Part shown: one piece after another, positions 1 to 12,600 of the stretch
Layout: the number at the start of each line of letters is the position of its first letter
Numbering within the stretch: the first letter of the stretch is position 1
Origin: Hepsetus odoe
Taxonomy: Eukaryota; Chordata; Actinopteri; Characiformes; Hepsetidae
Direction: 5' to 3'
Assembly: GCA_017165825.1 (NCBI GenBank)
Contig: CM029387.1
Span: 2,230,236 to 2,294,235, forward strand
Length of the DNA stretch: 64,000 nt
Position numbers and translations under genes: made by a program
The notes under the pieces: model-generated
The model's database searches: none
The model's input: only the letters and a program-made list of their open reading frames with translations
Told to the model about the DNA's origin: nothing

Positions 1-3000
1 AAAGCCTCGAACTTCAACTCCAATAAAAACAATCTACTGAAAATAATCCACATGAACTTCACCGCTTCACTTTCATCACCGTCTCTACTAGTTCTCCATC
101 ACGGACACACACTCCACACACCCTGAACTCCACCGTCCACTCTCCCTGTCCTCTCTCTCACTCTCCTTCACTCTGTCCTGCACCGATGGACACAGAGGGA
201 CGTCTCTTCTGAAACGACCATCTAATCTGAAACGGGTCCTCAAATATGTTCAGACTAAAGTAAGGAGTCTATTCAGAAAATGGAAGGAGGAGAAAGGACA
301 GATATTTGGGTCAAAAAACAGGAAGGGAAAAAGTCACTTTTTCTTACTTCCAGTCTCTGTTAGTAGTATTTGAACTCACCATTAAAAAATATAATAATTT
401 ATTCACTAACCAACCTGCAAATTACGTAATTGTGAGGAACATAATTGTGGACCCACATACAGATGCTTGCAGTTGAAGGGGTTAAGCTCTAACCTGCCCA
501 GAGAACCGATGTGTTGTAAGATTTATATAACAGGGTTGACCAAAGAACAGTCTGTACAGCTTTGGTCTTCACACCATGATGGGTGGAGTTTAGAAGAAGC
601 ACTTTGCTATAATGAGGCCGTGGTCTAACTTCAAATTAATCAGCGCCCCACTTCCCCAGCTACTCAACTTTGCCTCACTTTCACACGATGCTGTATCTGC
701 CACCTCTCGCCGAGCATCACAGGTTTGTCTAAAAGCACATCACAGCTGTTACCTCTGACTGGCACTGCCATCTAACCAACTCTACTCAGTTTTTAACATG
801 ATTCCTCAAATCGTCGAACCGAGTTCTCGGGAAAGTGCGTTTATTGCTAAACCGGATGAGGCCTTAAGCTGAGAAGCGATTCAAAGAGACTTGCTTATGA
901 TGGTTTCCGATAGACATGATCTTCTATATGAATGCAATTACTGTTTTTTATCACTGTGATTTTTATTTCTTTCTAAAGGCAACTCAGAACTCAATAATTG
1001 ATTGTACAAGTGCCACTGACACTATATTAGCCTGATAGTTCCAAAACCAAAAGATCTAACAACCCGACTGACCCACTACTGTTCAAATAAGGGGATAAAT
1101 CTGATCTTTCTGAATCAAACTACAGATCTTCGCAGGCCAGGGCCAGACGAGAGAATAATTTAACGTCAAAACGACTGTCAGAGACTGAGAAAGTCAAAAC
1201 GACTGTTCTGAAGCTGAAGACAGCGGTGGCCAAGAGGACTAGAACCCAGGATGGAAAAGGTGTGGGTTCGATCAGACCAGTAGGTTAAAAGGAGCTGGCA
1301 GTGGAAGTGGTCATGACCTCAGCTGACCAGTGGAGATTGTGCATTGGGGGAATCATGGGTCATGATTTACGGCACTGGAATCAAAAACCACAAGACCGGA
1401 CCTCCCTCTTTTCATCCGCACAACCAATAAATTCATAGCTGAAGAAAAAAAGCCTTGAATTGGGCCATATTTACAAAAAAAATACCCTTTCTATGCACAT
1501 GCATGCTCTCAAACATCTGGACAATCAGCCAATATGTTTCTCATGAATGCAGAACCTGTAGAGCTCCACTGCTGCAAAGGCGGGGGCTGAAGAAACTGAG
1601 AGGGGAAAGTTTCATTAAGGGAACACATTTCATTTTTGGTTCCTGTATAGTTCAATCTGTTTTGGTATCTTCTAAAACAGGCAAAATAATAAAAATAAGG
1701 TGACTTTTCTATCTGATATATAAATGGTGCTGGCCAGCATCTGGCTGATATGATTTAAGGCTTTAATAATTAGAGACTCTTAAATGAACAGCTTGTTTGG
1801 TATGAAGAACTGGTTGAAAACTGGTTCTTCACTCCAGACTTTAGTTGCTGATGCACTTTTGGCCCAAAAAACCCTTAAAGGACGAGACAAAAAAAATGCA
1901 GAAAATGCACTGATTCTTGTTATTCCCAATGAATGTTGTATTAAAACCATGTTCATTGTCTGTCCTTGTTCATCTCATAATAGTCTGTGGCACGTCTATG
2001 AAGCAGCAGGCCATTGTCAAGATGTTCTGCGTTCTACTGTGGGAATTAAATATGTTGTTTACACCAGGAACCTGTTTGGTGGGATAAATCAAGCGAGTGA
2101 AAAGAATAGCAGGCTGAAAGGCAGCAGGCTGTGAGTCTGCAATAAAGGCGAACAACACAATCCACAGCTCTGGTGGGGAAGGGAGGTCTTCCCCTATCTG
2201 TAAAATCAGTCATGCTCATCGTGACCTTTCGAGCAAGGACTTCTCGCTGTAAATCTCACAAACAGAGGAGAACCACAAATCATACGGAGGCAGACGTGTT
2301 GAGAGGCTTTCCTGGCCATTGTGCAGCACAGAGATAGCGTTTTCTCCATTTTTTTGTGGTCTTGCTTTCTGAAGTTTCTCGTTGTCCATTTGCATTTACT
2401 CTCCGAGATGAGTAATTTAGCTGTCCAGCGAGGCCCTACTGGGAAAACTCATGATTCCTAATCAGTGTTTGTGCTGGTAATAAAAGGACATGTTCATTGA
2501 CTCTGAAAATGAACCCTGTTATGAAGAATTGAGATGAAAAGAAAATACTTTTTATTCATTCATATCTTAAAGCAAACCATCAGACTGATGTGAAAATGGA
2601 TTGACATCTCATAGAACTTAAAAAAATGGAAAGGGTTGTTATTTGATATCGCTGATATCACTCGTCAGCAGTAAGTTAAAGTGGCTTTGATTAACCATTT
2701 ACTTTTGATGGGAAAAAAGTCGTGATCTGTCCATCTGGCACATTTAAACAGCGTAATAAAAAGGTGTCGCTTTTCTCTTTTAAATCACAGGTCAAATAAA
2801 AATCAATCAAATTTGACCCGTTTTTCTCGTTTCGCCACTGTTTGGATGAAATCATAATTCGAACTTCTTGCTGCCATCTTTTTAAAACACTGATGTTTTT
2901 CAGCAACTGCTTTTTGAATAAGGCAGCCAATCAGAACAGAGGTCGTTTACATGTCACAGTAACGGACTGCTTTATTCCAGTAAATAAACTGAAACTGGAG

Positions 3001-3600
3001 TTCTGGGGAAAAGGTAGAATTTGGTTTCTTTAAAGATCACAAAAAGAACTTAGAAACTGTCCAGGATGACAAAAACGAAAAGGAGTGAAGTCTTTCAAAA
3101 GGAGACTCAATGCAAATGATAAATGAGTTATAAGGGCGTGTTTCTGAAGACTGGAGTTTTGTGGTTCAGATCAGAGCTTCTAGTCAGTTCTCTTAAAGCT
3201 TAAATCTTTGACTTGATTGAGACAGTGTTGAGCACTGTCATGCTCTAGCAGGCAGCGTGAAACATGTGGTCATCAAGTCTAAATTTACATGCTGCCTCGG
3301 CCGTGTCTAAATCAAGAGGTCTTAACATTGGTCATGACCCATCACTATTCCCTACGTTGGAACATTAGAACATTATTATAGAGTGTAGAAATGGCCTCCA
3401 ATCACTATTACCCCAAAAAAAGCACTAGAACTACTTTCTAGGAAAGCCACTAATCACCCATCCCTACATGTGAGCACTAGAACAGTATATTCAGAAACAG
3501 ATATGGTCCCTAATCACTATTCCCTGCATTGGAGCACTAGAACACTACGCTAGGGAATCAAAAATTCGCACTGACAAGAGAATTAGTAGCATCACCCCCC
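1..3600. other. Non-coding, probably evi5 3' region or intron
   Basis: No convincing exon on either strand. A minus-strand candidate for a short terminal evi5 exon (208-158) has an acceptor TTTCAG and a stop, but no family match I can confirm. Confidence 0.4.
3340..3555. repeat. Short tandem of about 70-bp units
   Basis: Three to four diverged copies share CCCTAATCACTATTCCCT and GGAGCACTAGAACA. It lies just left of the last resolved evi5 exon. Confidence 0.6.
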
Positions 3601-3630
3601 ACTTGTGGACGACTGGTTGGTCAGACATAC

Positions 3631-6600
3631 CTGGGCTCGTAACCGTCTAATCTGGTCTTGCATTTTCTTGATGGTTTCCTGTTCTCCACCTTCACGATCC
3701 TGTTAAAGAGAAGATTCATTTGTAGTCCAGCAGTAGGATAATTAACAATACTAAGGATCATGTTAGTTAAGACATCCAAACATGTGTATGCAGTTAACAG
3801 TGAATGGCAGTATGGAGCCACCAGAACCCATGATGCCATTTCTTTTATGTTTGTGTTAGGCTCTAACACTTGTTTTTAATTACATTAACAAAGCAAGAAA
3901 ATGGAAAAATGCAGGATGTGGCCCCTTTAAAGATCACAAAAGAAGGGTTGTATGCCAAGCAGACTAAACCTAGAGAGGTCTCTCAAAGGCAGAACCAATC
4001 CGAGCAATGAAAATAGGGGAACTGGATTAAAACAGTCTGTACATGGGGCACTTTCAGAACATGGCTTATGGTCATATTTCATGTAGAGTTGAACATTTTT
4101 GGAGTAAAATGTTGATTTTTACAGTAGAACTGAGTACTACGTCACGGTTGATGATCTCCAGGGAGCACAAAACAACAGAAAACACAAGTTTCAGTAGCTA
4201 ACACACAAACATCTGCCATATAGACACTAATCCTAACAAGGACCTGGATAATATCATAGTTTTATTTAATATGGTTTTTGAAATGACATCATCTGAGTGT
4301 TTCTGTATGAATTGTTGAGCAGAAAAATATCCGAAAGTGTGAGACTTGAAAACAGAAGAAGGACTAACAGAACTGAGTAATCGCACCATCTTCAACACCT
4401 CTGCAGAGTTAACGGCAGGGTTTGTGCACAGTTGGCTGTTTTCTTGCGAAATCACTTCTTCAGAGAAGAGCAGAGGGCCACGGAGCTTCGACTGCTGGGC
4501 TGAAACTGTGAACTCTAACAGCATCAGCCAGAAGAGTGAGAGATGCTATCAGTCACACACATTCAGAAAAAAGCAGAAGATGTTGGTTCCTTTTCATTTC
4601 TGTGTTTTTTTTTTTTTTTACCAAGTCATTGTGCGAAGCAGAAATACATTATTTACCAATACACTAACTCAGTGTTTCTCAACTCCAGCCCTACAGCGCT
4701 TAGAGAGATGTCCGTGACCTGAGGGGTTGAAGAAAGGGGCCCTTGATGAGTGACTGCATACAGTGACCAGGCCCATGCATACATTTTATTGGATTAAATG
4801 AAATGAAAGTGAAGTGAAAGTGACCATTTGCCATTGTGAAGCTCAGCACACAGTGAACCAACAAAAATGGAACCTCTGCTTTTAAACAAAACACACTGTG
4901 CAGCAGAGGGCAGCCATATCCAGCACCTGGGGAGCAGTGACAGGGACAGTACCTTGCTCAAGGATACCTCAGGGCAACCTTTTGGTCTGGGATTCGAACC
5001 CACAACCTCCAGATCCTGGGACCTCGTCCAAAACACTAGGCCACCGCTGCACTGCCACTGCTTTACAATCACTCAACACACAGTTTTTAGAGTTTCTCCA
5101 GAACAGCCAATAATATTAGGGGTAACTTCACTGCAAGTCACTTTGGATAAGTCTCTATGAGCTTGCCACATCTTGCCACTGGGATTTTTGCCCGTTCCTC
5201 AAGGCAAAACTGCTCCAGCTCCTTCATACTGGATTGTTTCCGCTTGTGAACAGCAATCTGACCAAAGTCTGACCAAAGATTCTCAATTTGATTGAGGTCT
5301 GGACTTTGACTGGGCCGTTCCAACACATTTAAATGTTCCCCTTAAACCACTGGAGTGTTGCTTTAGCAGTAAGCTTCGGGTCATTGTCCTGTTGGAAGGT
5401 AAACCTCCGTCCCATTCTCAAATCACAGGCAGACTGAGACAGGTTTTGCTGAAGAATGTCCCTGTATTCAGCAGTATCCATCTTTCCCTCGACTCGGACC
5501 AGTTTCCCAGTCCCTGCTGCTGAAAAACTTTTCCGGCAGCATGATGCTGCCACCACCATGTTTCACTGTGGCGATAGTGTTCCTGGGATGATGGGATGTG
5601 ATGGGTTTGCACCAGACATAGTGTTTTCCTTGGTGGACGAAAAGTTCAATTTAAGTCTCATCTGACCAGAGCACCTTCCTCCATACATGATGGGAGTCAC
5701 CCACATGCCTTTTGGCAAACTCTAAATGTGCCTTCTTATTTTTAACGTTAAATAATGGCCACATAAAGCCCAGCTCTGTGGAGTGTAGGGCTGATTGTGG
5801 TCCTATGGACAGATACTCCAGTTTCTGCTGTGGAACTCTGCAGCTCCTTCAGGGTTCCCTTTGGTCTCTGTGCTGCCTCCCTGATTAATGCCCTCCTTGC
5901 CCGGTCTGGGAGTTTTGGTGGGTGGTGGGCGGCCCTCTCTTGGCAGGTTTGTTGTGGTACCATGTTCTTTCTATTTGAAGATGATGGATTTGATAGTGCT
6001 CTGGGGGATCGTCAAGGATTTGGATATTTTTTTTTATAACCCAACCCTGACTTGTTCTTCTCAACAACTTTGTCCCTGATTTGTTTGGAGCTCCATGGTC
6101 CTCATGGTGTGATGCCTCTTCCTTAATGGTGTTGCAGCTTCTGGGGCCTTTCAGAAAAGGTGTGTTTATACTGATAAATCATGTGACACTTAAATTGCAC
6201 ACAGGTGGACTTCATTTCACTAATTATGTGACTTTTGAAGGTAATTGGTTGCACCAGGACTTTTAGGGGCTTCATGGCCAATTTTCATTTTTTAATTTCT
6301 TTTAAATTATTTTTTATATATATTTTTCTCATTTCGCTTCACCAACTTAGACTGCTTTGTTCAGATACAACAAAATAGGTAAAAAGCCAGAGGGGTGAAT
6401 ACTTTTGCAAGGCACTGTAGATGTTAGAGCGCTGCTGTGAGGATTTGGTTGCATTCAGACACAAGAGGATCAGTGTGGTTCCATTTCTCTTGAGAGTGAA
6501 ATTTGATTAATCAACAGCAGAATGCAGGGGGGCTTTAAACCCTCCAGCTGATACTTGGTTATGGCCTCAGGCTCAAGTGTGGCTGCTCCAGAACTTCTCT

Positions 6601-9600
6601 TTCCATTGTTTCATGGTTTTGCATGGAGATTAAGACTGAACACACCAATCAGCAGGGAGAATCTGGACATTTTGGAAAAGTGAGGCACCCATGTTGTGTA
6701 TTTTAACAGCACGTTTGGCTCCACCATGCTTGCATCACTCCACTAGACGAGAATCGCTTCACCCTAAGCTAACAGAACCTCTTGTTTTTCGGCAGCGCCA
6801 GTTTGAAAAGCTAACTTGAATCAGAGCCTCTTTCCTGTACTTCTTTACAAAAGTGCTGGGATTATGATCAACAGTTAGAATATCATTTTAAATAATAACC
6901 TACCTCTCCTTTTCTGGCTTATACACTATGCCATGGAATACACTAAAATATAATATAATGTGAACTTTTCTATCAGCTGTGGCCTACTCGCTAGAGTGCT
7001 TGCAAGCAGTGGGAGACCGATTTGATCCCCAGGACTTGCAGGAAATTAGCCAAGTGTGAAATACATACTAAACTAGTATATTAAACTATATGATAAATAT
7101 TATATATTACATAATAAACTCCATACTTAATATCTCATATTTTACAATTAACATTATATTAAAAGTACACATACGATATTATCATATTGTATATACTACA
7201 TAATATACTATGTACTAGATACTGTATTAAAAACGCAGTATGTGATTGGGGATATGACTCAGAAAGTGCACGACTATGGCTTGACTTGTAAAAGAGGAAA
7301 AGATTTAAAGCAGAACATACAAGAAATGGACTAATCAGAAGAGTGTGTGATAAAGCTAAGGGTGTGTCTCCAGCTGCTGGTAATGGTGATGCTTCACTGC
7401 TAATAGTTTCAGGGCACAGTAACTCTCACACTCACACATAGACACACACACACACACACACAGCAGTTGCTCTCATTGCTGCTTTGGTGCCCCATTCTGA
7501 GAACCACAGCCATAAAGAGTATAAAGATTAGAAATATGTACACAGATTCTCACACAGACTCCTTTTAACTCCAGTTTAACGTTCTGTAACTATGCAACAT
7601 ATCCTCATCCCTGTGCACCTTTAACAGTAAGCTATACAGGGTCAGAAACCACAGCAGCAAGTTTATAATATATGAATTCTATCAATGTAACACACAGAAC
7701 TATCCCACCGGTGGTAACGAAGCATTCAACACGGAGGTCATTGTGTCCATTTCCTCTCAAGCACAGCCCAAAGCAGACGGAGCTGCAGCCAGCAGGGTTG
7801 AGTGGGGTTTAATAATGCACATTGCTTGGGCCTGAATTTAGCCTTCAGGAAGAGTTGCGGAGGATAAATGACTCTGTAATTTCCCACCTCTGCTGGCTCA
7901 AACGGGGTATTATGTCACTCTGGGCTTTGGGTGGGTGTTTGGCCAAAAATGACATAAAATTTGTATCACGATATTAATCTCATCGTTTTAAAGTTATGAA
8001 CATCTCTGTTTAGGTAATGCAGCTGCAGGGTGGTCTCTTATGATTTCTGCTGTTGTTCTAGATATACTTATGGTACCCATCATGTACATAAAGTGAAAAT
8101 CAATGGCATGTATTAAGGCCGCTATAACACCAGGCATTCGCCGTTACCTCATGTTGCTCCGTCTCTGCTGCCTGTCCCAGTAGACTGCACAGATGCTGGT
8201 TTTGCATGGTTTGCTCCTGCAGACGCTCTCGCTGGCTTTGCACACGCTCAGTGACACGCTTCAGCTGCAGACTGCAGATTTCATTCTACCCAAAAAAAAG
8301 ACCTGTTATGGTATGGGATTATTCAGAAATTATTCAGTGCTGCTCTAATTCCACCATAATTTAATTAAGAATGACTTTTAACACATTTGTGTACCCTCTG
8401 CATTTTTATTTACATAGAAATGAAAAACAGACATACTAGTGAAGTGTGTACTGGTGCAGTGTATAGTATATACTGGGGTGATGTACTATATACTGGTACG
8501 GTGTGCCTTTTTATAGTATATACAGTATGCAGTACAGCCATGTCCAAAGGTTTTGAGAATTTCACAAATATTCATTTCTGCAAAGTTTGCTCCCTCAATT
8601 TTAATGATGGCAGTTTGAATAAACTCCACAATGTTCTGAAGATGATCTGGTGAATTGCAATTAAGTCCCTCTTTGCCATGAAAATGACCTCAATCCCCAA
8701 AACCCATTTCTGCTGCATTTCAGCCACAAAACGACCTGCTGACCTCATCTCAGCCGTCCTCTCATTAACACAGGTGAGAGTATTGAGGCTGGAGATCACT
8801 CTGTCATGCTGATGGAGTTAGAATAGCAGACTGGATGCTTTAAAAGGAGGGTGATGCATTGACATTTCGGGTCCATATTTCAGCAAATAATTTCAGCAAA
8901 TACTGACTCTTTACAAAAACTTAATGTAATTGTCAATACACTTATTTGAAACTTATGAAATGCTTATAAATATACTTCCGTTACCATAGAAACATCTGAC
9001 AAAAACACTGAACAGTTGCCATTCTCAAAATGTTTGCTCACAGCTATACACACTGAGTGCTGTATATACTGGTACACTATAGCAGTATAGACTGGTGGGT
9101 GGTGGTGGTCTAGTGGTAGGGTACTCTGGATCAAGAGGTCCCCGGTTCGAATCCCACCTCTAGCACTACCACCACTGGGTCCCTGAGCAAGACCCTTAAC
9201 CCTGAGTTGCTCCAGGGGGACTGTCCCTGGATAAGAGCGTCTGCTAAGTGCCGTAAATGTAAATGTAAATGTAGTGTGCAGTGTAGAGTATATACTGGTA
9301 TAGTGTGCAGTGTATATATACTGATAGTGTGCAGTGTACAGTATATACTGGTATAGTGTACAGTGTAAAGTATATACACTGGTATAGTGTGCCGTGTACA
9401 GACTATACTGGTAGAGTATATACTGGTATAGTGTGCAGTGTACAGTATATACTGGTATAGTGTGCAGTGTAGAGTATATACTGGTGTAGTGTGCAGTGTA
9501 GAGTATATACACTGGTATAGTGTGCAGTATACAGTATATACTGGTATAGTGTGCAGTGTAGAGCATATGCACTGGTATAGTGTGCAGTCTACAGTATATG

Positions 9601-12600
9601 CTGGTATAGTGTGCAGTGTACAGTATATGCTGGTATAATGTGCAGTGTAGAGTATATACACTGGTATAGTGTGCAGTGTACAGTATATGCTGGTATAATG
9701 TGCAGTGTAGAGTATATACACTGGTATAGTGTGCAGTGTACAGTATATGCTGGTATAATGTGCAGTGTAGAGTATATACACTGGTATAGTGTGCAGTGTA
9801 CAGTATATGCTGGTATAATGTGCAGTGTAGAGTATATACACTGGTATAGTGTGCAGTGTACAGTATATGCTGGTATAATGTGCAGTGTAGAGTATATACA
9901 CTGGTATAGTGTGCAGTGTACAGTATATGCTGGTATAATGTGCAGTGTAGAGTATATACACTGGTATAGTGTGCAGTGTACAGTATATGCTGGTATAATG
10001 TGCAGTGTAGAGTATATACACTGGTATAGTGTGCAGTGTACAGTATATGCTGGTATAATGTGCAGTGTAGAGTATATACACTGGTATAGTGTGCAGTGTA
10101 CAGTATATGCTGGTATAATGTGCAGTGTAGAGTATATACACTGGTATAGTGTGCAGTGTACAGTATATGCTGGTATAATGTGCAGTGTAGAGTATATACA
10201 CTGGTATAGTGTGCAGTGTACAGTATATGCTGGTATAATGTGCAGTGTAGAGTATATACACTGGTATAGTGTGCAGTGTACAGTATATGCTGGTATAATG
10301 TGCAGTGTAGAGTATATACACTGGTATAGTGTGCAGTGTACAGTATATGCTGGTATAATGTGCAGTGTAGAGTATATACACTGGTATAGTGTGCAGTGTA
10401 CAGTATATGCTGGTATAATGTGCAGTGTAGAGTATATACACTGGTATAGTGTGCAGTGTACAGTATATGCTGGTATAATGTGCAGTGTAGAGTATATACA
10501 CTGGTATAGTGTGCAGTGTACAGTATATGCTGGTATAATGTGCAGTGTAGAGTATATACACTGGTATAGTGTGCAGTGTACAGTATATGCTGGTATAATG
10601 TGCAGTGTAGAGTATATACACTGGTATAGTGTGCAGTGTACAGTATATGCTGGTATAATGTGCAGTGTAGAGTATATACACTGGTATAGTGTGCAGTGTA
10701 CAGTATATGCTGGTATAATGTGCAGTGTAGAGTATATACACTGGTATAGTGTGCAGTGTACAGTATATGCTGGTATAATGTGCAGTGTAGAGTATATACA
10801 CTGGTATAGTGTGCAGTGTACAGTATATGCTGGTATAATGTGCAGTGTAGAGTATATACACTGGTATAGTGTGCAGTGTACAGTATATGCTGGTATAATG
10901 TGCAGTGTAGAGTATATACACTGGTATAGTGTGCAGTGTACAGTATATGCTGGTATAATGTGCAGTGTAGAGTATATACACTGGTATAGTGTGCAGTGTA
11001 CAGTATATGCTGGTATAATGTGCAGTGTAGAGTATATACACTGGTATAGTGTGCAGTGTACAGTATATGCTGGTATAATGTGCAGTGTAGAGTATATACA
11101 CTGGTATAGTGTGCAGTGTACAGTATATGCTGGTATAATGTGCAGTGTAGAGTATATACACTGGTATAGTGTGCAGTGTACAGTATATGCTGGTATAATG
11201 TGCAGTGTAGAGTATATACACTGGTATAGTGTGCAGTGTACAGTATATGCTGGTATAATGTGCAGTGTAGAGTATATACACTGGTATAGTGTGCAGTGTA
11301 CAGTATATGCTGGTATAATGTGCAGTGTAGAGTATATACACTGGTATAGTGTGCAGTGTACAGTATATGCTGGTATAATGTGCAGTGTAGAGTATATACA
11401 CTGGTATAGTGTGCAGTGTACAGTATATGCTGGTATAATGTGCAGTGTAGAGTATATACACTGGTATAGTGTGCAGTGTACAGTATATGCTGGTATAATG
11501 TGCAGTGTAGAGTATATACACTGGTATAGTGTGCAGTGTACAGTATATGCTGGTATAATGTGCAGTGTAGAGTATATACACTGGTATAGTGTGCAGTGTA
11601 CAGTATATGCTGGTATAATGTGCAGTGTAGAGTATATACACTGGTATAGTGTGCAGTGTACAGTATATGCTGGTATAATGTGCAGTGTAGAGTATATACA
11701 CTGGTATAGTGTGCAGTGTACAGTATATGCTGGTATAATGTGCAGTGTAGAGTATATACACTGGTATAGTGTGCAGTGTACAGTATATGCTGGTATAATG
11801 TGCAGTGTAGAGTATATACACTGGTATAGTGTGCAGTGTACAGTATATGCTGGTATAATGTGCAGTGTAGAGTATATACACTGGTATAGTGTGCAGTGTA
11901 CAGTATATGCTGGTATAATGTGCAGTGTAGAGTATATACACTGGTATAGTGTGCAGTGTACAGTATATGCTGGTATAATGTGCAGTGTAGAGTATATACA
12001 CTGGTATAGTGTGCAGTGTACAGTATATGCTGGTATAATGTGCAGTGTAGAGTATATACACTGGTATAGTGTGCAGTGTACAGTATATGCTGGTATAATG
12101 TGCAGTGTAGAGTATATACACTGGTATAGTGTGCAGTGTACAGTATATGCTGGTATAATGTGCAGTGTAGAGTATATACACTGGTATAGTGTGCAGTGTA
12201 CAGTATATGCTGGTATAATGTGCAGTGTAGAGTATATACACTGGTATAATGTGCAGTGTACAGTATATGCTGGTATAATGTGCAGTGTAGAGTATATACA
12301 CTGGTATAGTGTGCAGTGTACAGTATATGCATGTATAGTGTGCAGTGTAGAGTATATACACTGATATAGTGTGCAGTGTACAGTATATGCTGGTATAGTG
12401 TGCAGTGTACAGTATATGCTGGTATAGTGTGCAGTGTACAGTATATGCATGTATAGTGTGCAGTATATATACAACTGGTATAGTGTGCAGTGTACAGTAT
12501 ATGCTGGTATAGTGTGCAGTGTATATATACTGGTATAGTGTGCAGTATATACTACAGCAGTGTTCAGTATATAGCATATGCTAATGTGGGAAACAATATA

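Noticed and set aside
1130..1290. Plus-strand lysine-rich reading (KRLSETEKVKTTVLKLKTAV)
   Set aside because: No splice context, start or family match. It is on the opposite strand from evi5.
9097..9170. Functional tRNA gene
   Set aside because: A and B boxes are present, but the cloverleaf is not complete and the sequence continues into a SINE body. The same applies to the other SINE heads.
9602..12340. CRISPR-like array
   Set aside because: The repeats are contiguous with no unique spacers, and the context is a vertebrate intron.
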